64,000 nucleotides of DNA from Haloechinothrix sp033042135. Lineage in GTDB: Bacteria; Actinomycetota; Actinomycetes; Mycobacteriales; Pseudonocardiaceae. The notes beneath the pieces are model-generated. The model had not been told where the DNA came from. It was given only the letters and a program-made list of their open reading frames with translations, and did no database searches. The stretch is taken from contig NZ_WBXM01000013.1 of NCBI RefSeq assembly GCF_033042135.1, positions 1 through 64,000 of the forward strand, given 5' to 3'. The translations under genes were made by a program, and so were the position numbers. Below are positions 51,494 through 61,700 of this stretch, one piece after another (the stretch's first letter is position 1; every line of letters begins with the position of its first letter).

Positions 51494-52483
51494 ATGACGG
51501 CCTGGACGCCTTCCGAACTTCGGGCGCTCGAGCTCGCACTCGGCGCTGCGCCCTCGGTACAGGACACGATGCCATGGGTGGTGGAGTCCCACCCGGATCG
51601 GGTTGATCTGTTCGAGTGGACGGACCGACCGCTGGCGCACCACGACCCCACGGGACGGGATCGGTTGATCTCGTGCGGCGCGGCGTTGACCAACCTCCGG
51701 GTGGCGGCGCGCTCCCTCGGACGTATCACCGAGGTCGAGCTCTTCCCGGAAGCGGACCGGCCTGCCCTCGTCGCGCGGGTGACCCCGTCGGGCGAGAAGT
51801 CCGCGACCGCTCGCGAGTCCGCGCTCCACCGCGCCGTGCACCGGCGCCGCACCTACCGGCACCCGTTCTCCGGGCAGGTCGTAGCAGGCGAGCTCGCCGC
51901 CGACCTCGCGGCAGCGGGCCACAGTGAGGACGTGGGCGTCCATCGGGTCATGGCCACGGACCTGACTCCGCTCGCCGAGGTGCTGACCTACGCGGCAACG
52001 GCGCTGCGCGGCGACCGGGGGTTGCAGCGAGAGCTGGCCATGTGGATGGGCACGCACGCGAGCAGCTCGACCGAGGGGAAAGCGCCGCCTTTCGCGCCAC
52101 CAGCGGATAACACCTTGCCGTGGATGGGGCTGGTCCGTTCCAGTACCCGGATCCCGGACAGCCACGTACTGGCGAGCAGGTTGGCCGAGGAGCTGCTGCT
52201 TGTGGTACACACCGGTACCGACACGGCGCCGGACCATGTCCGTGCAGGCGCCGCGTTGCAGCGGATCTGGCTCTCGGCAGTCGATGCGGGCCTGGTCGGC
52301 AACGTCATCACGCAGCCGCTCCACCTGACCGACGTGCGTACCCGGCTGGGCGAGCGGCTCGGCATCGCGGGGTTCCCGCAGGTGATGGTGCGTATCGGGT
52401 ACCCGGCCGACGAGGTGACCGATGCCCCGAAAGATCTCCGTGGCTACCTGCGGCGCACCGAAGCCAAGGGGACACTGCGATGA
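51494..52483 (+). CDS. Acg-family nitroreductase-like protein (fourth of four)
   Basis: 329 aa. APSVQDTMPWVVE takes the place of the usual APSxHNTQPW, and DRLISCGAALTNLRVAARSL is intact. RRRTYRHPFSG and VMVRIGYPADE complete the family pattern. The loss of the HNTQPW residues is a divergence from typical members. GAAGGAG precedes the ATG. It is followed 10 bp later by the Rip3-like protease, as an operon. A loosely spaced dyad (GGGAGACGAACGTCCC) at about 51394-51409 might be a variant DosR site. Confidence 0.82.
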   Translation: MTAWTPSELRALELALGAAPSVQDTMPWVVESHPDRVDLFEWTDRPLAHHDPTGRDRLISCGAALTNLRVAARSLGRITEVELFPEADRPALVARVTPSGEKSATARESALHRAVHRRRTYRHPFSGQVVAGELAADLAAAGHSEDVGVHRVMATDLTPLAEVLTYAATALRGDRGLQRELAMWMGTHASSSTEGKAPPFAPPADNTLPWMGLVRSSTRIPDSHVLASRLAEELLLVVHTGTDTAPDHVRAGAALQRIWLSAVDAGLVGNVITQPLHLTDVRTRLGERLGIAGFPQVMVRIGYPADEVTDAPKDLRGYLRRTEAKGTLR

Positions 52484-52493
52484 GGCGGCCGTC

Positions 52494-53693
52494 GTGAACG
52501 TCATCGCGCACACCCACCGGGCCACCGGCGACGGCCGCCGGATCCTGCGAGGCAGGCTCGCCCTCGGCAGCGTTCGGGGCATACCGATCGCGGCGCACTG
52601 GTCGGTGCTCGCGATCGTGTTGCTGGTGGCCTACCTCCTCGCGGCACACGTGTTGCCCGCGCTCGCTCCGGAACGGGGCGTTGTCGCGTACTGGACGGCA
52701 GGCGCGATCGGCGCGATGCTGCTGCTGGCCTCGCTGCTCGTCCACGAACTCGCCCATTCCGTGATGGCGCTGCGCTACGGTGTGCGGGTCGACCGCATCA
52801 CCTTGTGGATGCTCGGCGGGGTGGCGGAGTTCGCGGAGGAATCGCCGCACGCGCGAGCGGAGCTGCGGATCGCGGTGGTCGGGCCGCTCGCCAGCCTCGT
52901 CATCAGCATCGGCGGGTTCGCGCTCGCCGCACTCGTGGCCACCATCGCCGATCCGCTGCTGCTCGGTGTCGTGATCTGGGTGGCAGCGACGAACCTCGTC
53001 ATCGCGGTGTTCAACATGCTTCCCGGGGCGCCGTTGGACGGCGGGCGGGTACTCCGCGCGGTGTTGTGGCGCCGCACGGGCGACAGGGAACGGTCGTCGC
53101 AGCACGCCGCTCGTGTGGGACGTGGTCTGGGGATCGGGTTGATCGCCTTCGGTGCGATCCAGGTGCTCGTCGGCGCGATTCTGGGGTTGTGGCTGATGCT
53201 GATCGGGTGGTTTCTCGTCAGCGCGGCCACCATCGAGTTGGGTAGTTCCGTGGAGCGACTACTGCTGGCCGGGGTGCGTGTCGACGAGGTGATGCGACGC
53301 CATCCGGTGGTGGTGCGCGCCGATGTCACGGTGCGGTCGGTGGTCGATGCCATCGCGATGAGGCAGGGGCAGCGGGTGCTGCCCGTGGTGGACTCCCACG
53401 GTATGCCGGTCGGTGTGGTGAGTCTGACCGACCTCGCTCGCGTTCCGCCCGAGGCTCGGGCGAGTACGATGATGGCCGACGTCGGCAGGCCGCTTCGAGA
53501 GGGGTCGATCGTCGCGCCTGACGACGACATGGCGGGCGTGATCGCTCGCTCGGCACTGCTTCCGGGGCGTGATCTGCTGATCGTCACCGACGGTGGTGAG
53601 CTCGTCGGCACCGTCAGCGCCGAGGACGTGCGAAGCGGCCTCGAGATCGCGGCGTTGCGTGCCTCCGGACGGGACGAGCGGTCGGTGCGCTGA
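52494..53693 (+). CDS. Site-2 membrane metalloprotease with CBS pair (Rip3/Rv2625c type)
   Basis: About 399 aa. Zinc-binding HELAH (His84-Glu85-His88) lies in the third hydrophobic segment, and the second motif LPGAPLDGGRVLRA supplies the Asp ligand near 180. Six membrane segments precede two CBS domains (about 255-390; VDEVMRRHPVVVRADVT starts the first). Rv2625c is a DosR-regulon gene with this layout. The CBS pair may sense adenine nucleotides and gate cleavage of a membrane substrate, possibly an anti-sigma factor; no candidate is nearby. The start is taken as GTG at 52494. Confidence 0.9.
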   Translation: MNVIAHTHRATGDGRRILRGRLALGSVRGIPIAAHWSVLAIVLLVAYLLAAHVLPALAPERGVVAYWTAGAIGAMLLLASLLVHELAHSVMALRYGVRVDRITLWMLGGVAEFAEESPHARAELRIAVVGPLASLVISIGGFALAALVATIADPLLLGVVIWVAATNLVIAVFNMLPGAPLDGGRVLRAVLWRRTGDRERSSQHAARVGRGLGIGLIAFGAIQVLVGAILGLWLMLIGWFLVSAATIELGSSVERLLLAGVRVDEVMRRHPVVVRADVTVRSVVDAIAMRQGQRVLPVVDSHGMPVGVVSLTDLARVPPEARASTMMADVGRPLREGSIVAPDDDMAGVIARSALLPGRDLLIVTDGGELVGTVSAEDVRSGLEIAALRASGRDERSVR

Positions 53694-53778
53694 GATCTCA
53701 TCGGGACCTCGCCTGCGAGCCCGTCATCTCATCCGCGTACGGCAAGCCGGGGCGTCCGGCAGTCGTCCGAGCGCGCTT

Positions 53779-53815
53779 CGCTCCCGGCCCGGCGGTCGCC
53801 CCAGGACCGGGAGCG
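53779..53815. terminator. Hairpin between convergent rip3-like and fbp genes
   Basis: CGCTCCCGG pairs with CCGGGAGCG across a 19-base GC-rich loop, in the 134-bp gap between two convergent genes. Confidence 0.5.
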
Positions 53816-53827
53816 GAGGCCGGGCGC

Positions 53828-54946
53828 TCAGCGCTCGGCTGGAGCAGGTGCTTCGTGGATGGGCTGCCACCGATCCGTGAGATCGTCCTCGAGCTGACGC
53901 ATGGTGGTGTACTCCAGGTCCTCGAGAGGCAGCCGGTGCGGTTCGAACGGTCCGTGCCGCCGGAGATAGTCCATCGTGACGTTCGCCTGCTGGCGGGCTC
54001 TGTCGAACGAGGGGTCGGCGAACAGGTCGCGCGGCCCGACCAGCTTGCCATCGGTGACCTGGAATCCGAGTGCGACGACACGCGGCGGGCCATCGAAGCG
54101 GGTGGGGTGCGCCTGATCGAGGCCCACGGGCATCAGCGGGGCGTGATGGGAGCCGCGCATGCATCCCGCGACGGTGTAGGGGAAGGCGAACGGTTCGAGC
54201 ACCTCGCCCACGGCGGGCAGGCCGGACTGGCAGCGGACGATCATCACCGGGTCGTCCTTGCCGACGTACTTTCCTGCGATGAGCGACAGCCGCTGCGTTG
54301 ACGTCGCCGCGGCCGTGGCGGCCAGGGTCTTGGAGTGGATGCGGTGAACGACGTAGCGAGCGGGCGCGCCGATGTACATCAGCATGTCGTAGAGCTCGCT
54401 CGGGCAGTCGAACACGATCCGCTTCTCCTCGTGCAGGTCGTAGACCTCGAACAGGAAGCCGGGATGCATGTTCTTGTCGATCACCAGTCCGGCGGTGTTG
54501 AACGGATCGGCGAACATCCGGTACAGGGGTAGGTTCCATGCCCCAGGTTCGGTCTTGTCCGCGAGGAAGCAGATCATCGGCTCGCTGGGCCGCTCGGTGA
54601 ACTCCAACTCGGCGTACCCGGGTCCCATACCGCGGAGGTTGCCGCTGAAGGCGTCGGAAAGCAGGTCCTGTCCCGCGCCGTAGAGGCCGAGCCGCTGCGC
54701 GATCGATGTGGTGTGCTGGAACAGCTCCCAGGCGAACGAGTGAACGGCCTCGGCGTCGGCCCCGTGCCCGTGAACCATGATCAGCGCCAGGTCGTCGCCG
54801 CAGGACGCGACCTGACCGTCCGAGAGCAGCCCGGTGTTGACGGCGTCCGCGAGCCACTCGCGAGCGGCGTGTTCCATATCGGGGTGGACGGCCGAGTGAC
54901 CGACGAACCCACCGGTATCGGCCTTGATGATGCTGAGTGTAGTCAT
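53828..54946 (-). CDS. fbp: Archaeal-type bifunctional fructose-1,6-bisphosphate aldolase/phosphatase
   Basis: 372 aa. Strong family blocks: LYGAGQDLLSDAFSGNLRGM, FLADKTEPGAWNLPLYRMFA, FADPFNTAGLVID, GKYVGKDDPVMIVRCQSGLP, and RFDGPPRVVALGFQVTDGKL. Tyr227 and Lys230 correspond to the catalytic Tyr229 and Schiff-base Lys232 of the archaeal enzyme, and the acidic metal ligands are present. It condenses triose phosphates and dephosphorylates FBP, making gluconeogenesis one-way. It is the third gene of the phosphoketolase operon, overlapping ackA by 4 bp, with DosR-like boxes inside the end of ackA. It is typical of archaea and a few bacteria. Confidence 0.93.
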   Translation of the reverse strand: MTTLSIIKADTGGFVGHSAVHPDMEHAAREWLADAVNTGLLSDGQVASCGDDLALIMVHGHGADAEAVHSFAWELFQHTTSIAQRLGLYGAGQDLLSDAFSGNLRGMGPGYAELEFTERPSEPMICFLADKTEPGAWNLPLYRMFADPFNTAGLVIDKNMHPGFLFEVYDLHEEKRIVFDCPSELYDMLMYIGAPARYVVHRIHSKTLAATAAATSTQRLSLIAGKYVGKDDPVMIVRCQSGLPAVGEVLEPFAFPYTVAGCMRGSHHAPLMPVGLDQAHPTRFDGPPRVVALGFQVTDGKLVGPRDLFADPSFDRARQQANVTMDYLRRHGPFEPHRLPLEDLEYTTMRQLEDDLTDRWQPIHEAPAPAER

Positions 54947-56154
54947 ACGCTCGACCCTGTCAGCGGTGGCGGCGTCCCTGGCAGGGGACGAGGTCCCACG
55001 GTTACGGGACGATCGGGCATCGTGCTGGGCCGGTCTCGGCAGGCGACCAACGTTTCGATCGCCGCTGCTCGCGCGTGACGCGCCACCTCGATATCCTCCT
55101 CGGCGGCGACGACCACCACTCGCGTGGAGCCGCCTGGCGCGCTGATATCCGTTCCCGGCAGGCAATGGGCGTTGCTGACCTTGTCGATGGCGACTCCCAG
55201 GAATCGCAAACCGTTGGTCACGTCGTTACGGAGCACCGCGTCGTGTTCGCCGATACCACCGGTGAAGGCGAGCACATCCATACCGTTCATCGCCGCCGCC
55301 ATCGCCGCGATCCCGGCGCGGAGTCGGTGGACGTACACGTCGACGGCGAGCCGCGCCCGCTGGTCACCGCGTTCCGCGGCCTGCCGCACGGCGCGCATAT
55401 CCGAGGCACGATGGGGAAGTTCGGACAGCCCGGCGAGTCCGGAGCGGCGTTCCAGCCCATCGGACAGCGATTCCAGGTCGAGCCTGTCTTCGCGCAGTAG
55501 CCACAGCAGCATGCCCGGATCGACCGATCCGCAACGGGTTGCCATCACCAGGCCGTCCAGCGGCGTGAATCCCATGGTGGTGTCCACCGAACGGCCGCCG
55601 TCGATGGCGCACAGCGAGGCACCCGCACCGAGGTGCGCGCTGACGATCCGCACTGTATCGCGGGGCCGTTGCAGTAGTTCAGGAACCTGGCGGGCCACCG
55701 AGGCGTGGGAAAGGCCGTGGAAACCGTACTTACGGAGGTTCCACCGGTCGCGCCACGCTCTCGGCACCGCGTAGGTGGCGGCCGCCTGCGGGAGGTCGGC
55801 ATGGAAGGCGGTGTCGAAGCACGCGATGTGCGGCACCCCGGGCAACGCTGCCCGGGCAGCGTCGAGTGCGTCGATCGCGCGGCGGTGGTGTAACGGCGCG
55901 AGCTCGGTGAGCGAGCCGAGTTCGGCGCGGATAGTGTCGTCGATGACCACCGGTTCGGCGAGGGATGGTCCACCATGGACGAATCGATGACCTACTGTCG
56001 CCACCGGTGGTAGCGGACGGAGAAACTCGATCACGGGGGTTGCCTCACCCGTTGTCCATGGCTGGACCGTGCGCGTGGCTATGCGCCTGTACTCTCGGTC
56101 GAGCAGGCTGAGTTTGAGGCTGGATGAGCCCGAGTTGACCACGAGTACGTTCAT
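54943..56154 (-). CDS. ackA: Acetate kinase
   Basis: 403 aa. VNSGSSSLKLSL at the start, GHRFVHGG near 60, RKYGFHGLSHASVA near 170, AHLGAGASLCAIDGGRSVDT near 205 and FTGGIGEHDAVLR near 320. It makes ATP from acetyl-phosphate. Its start overlaps the phosphoketolase stop by 4 bp and its stop overlaps the fbp start by 4 bp. The last ~30 residues (PRPLPGTPPPLTG) go beyond the usual C-terminus and look unstructured. Confidence 0.95.
   Translation of the reverse strand: MNVLVVNSGSSSLKLSLLDREYRRIATRTVQPWTTGEATPVIEFLRPLPPVATVGHRFVHGGPSLAEPVVIDDTIRAELGSLTELAPLHHRRAIDALDAARAALPGVPHIACFDTAFHADLPQAAATYAVPRAWRDRWNLRKYGFHGLSHASVARQVPELLQRPRDTVRIVSAHLGAGASLCAIDGGRSVDTTMGFTPLDGLVMATRCGSVDPGMLLWLLREDRLDLESLSDGLERRSGLAGLSELPHRASDMRAVRQAAERGDQRARLAVDVYVHRLRAGIAAMAAAMNGMDVLAFTGGIGEHDAVLRNDVTNGLRFLGVAIDKVSNAHCLPGTDISAPGGSTRVVVVAAEEDIEVARHARAAAIETLVACRDRPSTMPDRPVTVGPRPLPGTPPPLTGSSV
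54980..54999. promoter_or_regulatory. DosR-like box inside the ackA 3' end, before fbp
   Basis: The minus strand reads GTGGGACCTCGTCCCCTGCC, about 35 bp upstream of the fbp ATG. It lies in a Pro-rich tail of AckA that extends past the normal family end. Confidence 0.5.
55002..55022. promoter_or_regulatory. Second DosR-like box before fbp
   Basis: Minus strand GATGCCCGATCGTCCCGTAA, a weaker half-match 22 bp from the first, giving phased tandem sites. Confidence 0.35.
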
Positions 56155-58520
56155 CGCCACGTCCATTCCCGCACCTCGGGGAGGTCTTCGCCGTACTGGC
56201 GGATCCACCGCCGGTGCTTGATTCGTTGGTCCGCCATGTGTTGGTGCAGCCTGGCTGCTCGTGCGCCGAGCAGCGGTACCCGTTCCAGTACGTCGATGAC
56301 CAGCTTAAATCTGTCCATGTCGTTGAGAACCAGCATGTCGAACGGTGTCGTGGTGGTTCCCTCCTCCTTGTATCCGCGAACGTGAAGGTTGACATGGTTG
56401 GTCCGGCGATAGGTGAGGCGGTGAATCAGCCACGGGTAGCCGTGGTAGGCGAAGATCACCGGTCGGTCGGTGGTGAACAGCGCGTCGAACTCGGCGTCGG
56501 TCATGCCGTGGGGGTGCTCGGTGTGGGGTTGCAACCGCATCAGGTCGACGACGTTCACGACCCGTACATTCAGCGACGGTAGGTGCTTGCGCAGCAGCGA
56601 CGCGGCGGCGAGCACTTCGTGCGTTGGGGCGTCACCCGCACATGCCAGGACCACGTCGGCAGCGCCGTCGTAGTCGTTGCTCGCCCACTCCCAGATTCCA
56701 GCCCCCCGCGCGCAGTGCTGTACGGCATCGTCGATGCTCAACCAGTTCGGTGAGGAGTTCTTCCCCGCCACGATCACGTTGATGAGGTCGTGGCTGCGCA
56801 GGCACTGATCGGCCACCGCCAGCAGGCTGTTGGTGTCCGGCGGCAGGTACACCCGGATGACCTCTGCCTTCTTGTTCACCACATGATCGATGAACCCGGG
56901 ATCCTGGTGCGAGAAGCCATTGTGGTCCTGGCGCCAGACATGGGAGCTGAGCAGGTAGTTGAGCGAGGCCACCGGGTGTCGCCAACGTAGCTGCTGATGC
57001 ACCTTCAACCATTTGGCATGCTGGTTGAACATCGAGTCGACGATGTGGATGAAGGCCTCGTAGCAGTTGAACAGGCCGTGCCTACCGGTGAGCAGGTAGC
57101 CCTCGAGGAAGCCCTGGCACAGGTGCTCGGAGAGCACTTCCACCACGCGCCCGCTCGGTACCAGGTGCTCGTCACCGTCGAGCGTTTCGGGTTGCCACTG
57201 TTTGCCGGTGACGCCGTACAGCGCATCTAGCCGGTTGGACGCGGTCTCGTCAGGGCCGAACACGCGGAAGTTGCGCGCGTGCTCGTTGCGCCGTACCACG
57301 TCGGCGAGGTACGCGCCGAGTGCCCTGGTCGGGGCGGAGTACGTGCGACCGTGCTCGGCGACATCGGCGCGGAACCGGGAGACATCGGGCAACCGCAACC
57401 GGCGCAGCAGCATCCCGCCGTTGGCGTGAGGGTTGGCACCCATGCGCCGCTCGCCACCGGGAATCTGCTCCAGTACGTGCGGAAGTGGCCTACCCTCGTG
57501 ATCGAACAGCTCCTCCGGTCGGTAGCCGCGGAGCCACTCTTCCAGCATTCGGAGGTGCTCCGGGTCGTGGTTGGCCGCGGGCAGCGGGACCTGGTGGGCC
57601 CGCCAGGTCCCTTCGATCGCTGACCCGTCCACTTCGCGCGGCCCGGTCCATCCCTTGGGGCTTCGCAGCACGATCAGGGGCCACTGCGGCCGTTGCCGTA
57701 CCCCGTCGCGGCGCGCCCGCTGCCGGATTAGCGTGATCTGCTCGACGACGTCGTCGAGCACCGTCGCCATCCGCTGGTGGGCCTGCTCGGGTTGATCGAC
57801 GGTCACGTAGTACGGGGCGTAGCCGTAACCGCGCAGCAGCGCGTCGAGTTCGTCGTGCGGGATGCGTGCCAGTATCGCGGGATTGGCGATCTTGTAACCG
57901 TTCAGGTGGAGGATCGGCAGTACCGCCCCGTCGTGGACCGGATCGAGGAACTTGTTGCCGTGCCAGCCAGCGGCGAGCGGACCGGTCTCGGCCTCACCGT
58001 CGCCGATCACGCACGCCACGATCAGTTCCGGATTGTCGAACGCCGCGCCGAACGCGTGTGCCAGCGAGTATCCGAGCTCCCCGCCTTCATGGATGGATCC
58101 GGGAACCTCGGGAGCCACGTGGCTCGGCACTCCGCCGGGAAACGAGAACTGGCGGAAGAGCAGACGCATGCCGTCGACATCACGGGTGACATCGGTGTTC
58201 GTTTCGCTGTAGCTTCCTTCGAGCCAGGTATTCGCCAGCAGCGCGGGCCCGCCGTGACCGGGACCGGTCACGTAGATCATGTCAAGGTCGTGCCGCGTGA
58301 TGACGCGATTCAGGTGCGTGTAGACGAAGTTCAGTCCGGGAACGGTGCCCCAGTGGCCAAGCAGCCGGGGTTTGAGGTGCACGCGCGACAGCGGCTCGGC
58401 CAGCAACGGGTTGTCCAGCAGGTAGAGCTGGCACGCTGACAGGTAGTTCGCGGCACGCCAGTGGGCGTCGAGTACGTCCAACTCGTGTTCCTGCAGCGCC
58501 TCCTGGCCTGCCACGGACAT
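56151..58520 (-). CDS. xfp: Phosphoketolase (xylulose-5-P/fructose-6-P)
   Basis: 789 aa, the standard length. Motifs: VTGPGHGGPALLANTWLEGS, EGGELGYSLAHAFGAAFDNP and VIGDGEAETGPLAAGWHGNK (ThDP-binding) in the N-terminal half; QDHNGFSHQDPGFIDHVVNK (the typical HNGFSHQDPG) and HVRGYKEEGTTTTPFDMLVL in the second. It splits X5P or F6P with phosphate into acetyl-phosphate plus GAP or E4P. With acetate kinase 4 bp downstream it gives ATP by substrate-level phosphorylation without oxygen. AGGAGG precedes the ATG and a DosR-like box is shared with the divergent GH65 gene. Confidence 0.96.
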   Translation of the reverse strand: MSVAGQEALQEHELDVLDAHWRAANYLSACQLYLLDNPLLAEPLSRVHLKPRLLGHWGTVPGLNFVYTHLNRVITRHDLDMIYVTGPGHGGPALLANTWLEGSYSETNTDVTRDVDGMRLLFRQFSFPGGVPSHVAPEVPGSIHEGGELGYSLAHAFGAAFDNPELIVACVIGDGEAETGPLAAGWHGNKFLDPVHDGAVLPILHLNGYKIANPAILARIPHDELDALLRGYGYAPYYVTVDQPEQAHQRMATVLDDVVEQITLIRQRARRDGVRQRPQWPLIVLRSPKGWTGPREVDGSAIEGTWRAHQVPLPAANHDPEHLRMLEEWLRGYRPEELFDHEGRPLPHVLEQIPGGERRMGANPHANGGMLLRRLRLPDVSRFRADVAEHGRTYSAPTRALGAYLADVVRRNEHARNFRVFGPDETASNRLDALYGVTGKQWQPETLDGDEHLVPSGRVVEVLSEHLCQGFLEGYLLTGRHGLFNCYEAFIHIVDSMFNQHAKWLKVHQQLRWRHPVASLNYLLSSHVWRQDHNGFSHQDPGFIDHVVNKKAEVIRVYLPPDTNSLLAVADQCLRSHDLINVIVAGKNSSPNWLSIDDAVQHCARGAGIWEWASNDYDGAADVVLACAGDAPTHEVLAAASLLRKHLPSLNVRVVNVVDLMRLQPHTEHPHGMTDAEFDALFTTDRPVIFAYHGYPWLIHRLTYRRTNHVNLHVRGYKEEGTTTTPFDMLVLNDMDRFKLVIDVLERVPLLGARAARLHQHMADQRIKHRRWIRQYGEDLPEVREWTWR

Positions 58521-58623
58521 GCCGCCTCCTCGCCTACTGGGTTGGACCCGGCAGGCGCGTGACCGGCTATGCCTCGCACCCGCCGGGCATGCCATCAAGG
58601 TTGCCGCGTGCGGGCGGTCAGCT

Positions 58624-58644
58624 CCAGGGCACAACGTCCCGAGG
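58624..58644. promoter_or_regulatory. DosR-like box between phosphoketolase and HAD-GH65 genes
   Basis: Minus strand CCTCGGGACGTTGTGCCCTGG, with the GGGACGTTGTGCCCT core complete. It lies about 105 bp from each of the two divergent start codons. Confidence 0.65.
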
Positions 58645-58750
58645 GTGGATGACCTCGGCCCGTGCCGACGACGACAGGCGCGCGGGAGGCTGAGGGTGGT
58701 TGGTGCCGACCGGGCCGTGACCAGCGGTGCCCCGAGCTGGCGAGGTAGGC

Positions 58751-61700
58751 GTGACGACACAGCGCGATCCCCGGGACAACCCCCGGAGCGAATCCGGGGA
58801 CGGCATCATCGACGTGCGCCCTGGAGTGTGGATCGGGGATTCCCGCTTCGATGCGGTCCTGTTCGACCTGGACGGCGTCGTCACCGATACCGCACGGCAA
58901 CACTTGGCCGCCTGGCGGCAGCTGTGGCACGAGGTGCTCCCGGAGCTGGGAGCCGACGGGTTCACAGATGAGGACTATCGCCGCCACATCGATGGCCGGG
59001 CGCGGATCGACGGCGTGGCGAGCCTGCTGTCCGCTAGGGGTGTCGATCTGCCCATCGGCGAGAAGGGAGACGGCCCCGACCGCTGGACGCAGTGGGGACT
59101 GGCGGCTCGCAAGGACGAGCGCTTCCGTGCCGCGCTTCGTGACGCCGGCGTCGCGGTGATCGGCCCGACGGTGTCGGTGCTGCGGCGCCTTCGAGCGGGC
59201 GGCGTACCGACCGGTGTGGTGACCGCGAGCAGGAACGCCGCCGCGGTGCTGGCTGCTGCGGGGCTGGATGGGTGCTTCGACGTCGTCGTCGACGGCATCG
59301 TCGCCGAGGAGCGTTTTCTGCCCGGCAAGCCCGATCCGGCCATGTTCCTCGAAGCCGCTCGCCTGCTCAGCGTCGGTCCCGCCGCGGCCGTGGTGATTGA
59401 GGACGCCGTCGCGGGTGTGCGCGCGGCCGAGGTGGGTGGGTTCGGCCTTGTCGTCGGCCTCGGCCGGATTGACCGCCACGCGCAGCTCCGTGACAGCGGG
59501 GCGGATGTCGCGGTCGCCGAGCTCGACGAGCTGGGTGTGTCGCTGGTCGATCCGGGATGCGCGTTGTGCCAGCTACCCGACGACGAGTGGCGGCTGCACT
59601 TCGCGGGTAGCGCGCCGGAGCAGGAGGGAACGCGCGAGGCGTTACTGGCGTTGGGTAACGGCTACCTTGGCAGCCGAGGCGCGCACCCGGAGGTCATCGA
59701 CGACGGGACCCATTACCCGGGAAGCTATATCGCGGGCGTGTTCAACCGCCTGACATCCACAGTAGACGGAAGTGTCCGTGTGGACGAGAGCATGGTCAAC
59801 CTGCCGAACTGGTTACCGTTCAGCTTCCGCGCCCAGGGGGAGCACTGGTGGGGCGCGCACTCCGGAGAGTCTCGGCACGAGCACCGCATGCTGGACATGG
59901 CGCAGGGGCTGTTGGCGAGGGAGGCGGTGGTGTCGGACGGTCACGGCAGGCGCACCCGCGTACGCCAACGCAGGCTGGTGTCGATGGCCGATCCGCACCG
60001 TGCCGCACTGGAGACCACGCTGATCCCGGAGAACTGGTCCGGCAGGATCGAGATCTACTCGGGTATCGACGGGCGGATCAGGAACCGGAACGTGAGCTCG
60101 TACGAAGGGTTGGCCGACGAACACATCGATGTGACGGGTACCGGAGGCGACGGAACGACGCGGTGCTGGTTGACGACGGAAACCAGCCAGTCACGTGTCA
60201 GGGTCACGGTCGCCGCGCGCACCTCCGTGCGCCAGGACGGTGCGCTGACCGAGGTCCGGCGCCGGGTCCGCACAACAGCAGGCGCCGTCGGTCAGGACAT
60301 GACACTCGCTGTCGGGCAGGGAATCCCCCTGACCGTGGACAAGCTCGTCTCGATCTTCAGCTCGAAGGACCGCGCGATATCCGAGCCCGAGGTGGCGGCC
60401 AGGGAGGATGTGGCAGGTACGTACACCTTTCCCACGATGCTGGCCGCGCACTCAGCGGCGTGGGAACAGTTGTGGCGGCGCTTCCATGTGTTGTTGTCGG
60501 GCGTCGATGCCACCCGACGCCCGGTGAACCTCCACGTGTTCCACTTGCTCCAGACCCTCTCGGTGCACACAACGGACCTCGATGTCGGGGTTCCCGCCCG
60601 AGGGCTGCACGGCGAAGGATACCGCGGACACATCTTCTGGGATGAGCTGTTCGTCCTGCCCTACCTGAACTTCTGCTTGCCGGAGCTGAGCCGCTCGCTG
60701 CTGCTGTACCGCTACCGCAGGCTCGGACAGGCCCGACGGATCGCTGCCGAGCTGGGGTGCAACGGCGCGTTGTTCCCTTGGCAAAGCGGGAGTGATGGTC
60801 GCGAGGAAACGCCAAGGGCGTTCTACAATCCACTGTCGGATGGGTGGATGGCCGACCATTCCCGACTCCAGTATCACGTGACGCTCGCGGTCGCCCACAA
60901 TGTTTGGCATTACTGGGAGACGACCGCGGATGTCGGCTTCATGATGGCCTACGGCGCCGAGATGCTCATCGAGATCGCTCGGTTCTGGGTCAGCATCGCG
61001 ACCTACGATTCGACGAGTGATCGTTACGACATCAGGGGCGTGATGGGGCCAGATGAGTTTCACGACGGCTACCCGGGCCGTGCCGGGCAGGGCATCGACA
61101 ACAGCAGCTACGTCAACGTGATGGTCGCGTGGACGCTACGCCGGGCGCTCGACGCGCACCAGCTGCTCGGCGAAAGTCACGGCTCGGAGCTCTGGCAGCG
61201 CCTGCATACGACCGATGCCGAGCTCGCGCACTGGCAGTATGTGGCAACTCGACTGCGTCTCAGCTTCCTCGATGGCGGCGTACTCGAACAGTTCGAAGGG
61301 TACGGCGAACTCGACGAGCTCGACTGGACCCGGTATCGCGAGCGTTACGGCAACATCGGTCGTCTCGATCTGATACTGGAATCCGAAGATGACGATACCA
61401 ACCGGTACCAGGTATCGAAGCAAGCCGACGTCCTGATGCTGCTATACGTGTTCACCGCTGAAGAGCTAGCCGAGCTCGTAAGGGGACTGGGATATGTTTT
61501 CGAACCACAGAGCATTCCGGCTACTGTGGATTACTATGTGAATCGCACGTCGCACGGATCGACGTTGAGTCATGTCGCGCACACGTGGGTGCTGGCACGT
61601 ACGGACCGGTCACGCTCATGGCCGATGTTCCGTTCCGCGCTCGACGCCGACCTGAGGGACACGCAGGGCGGTACCACGCGCGAAGGCATCCACCTCGGGG

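Noticed and set aside
53695..53720. GGGACCTCGCCTGCG after the Rip3-like gene
   Set aside because: It sits between convergent genes; second half-site poor.
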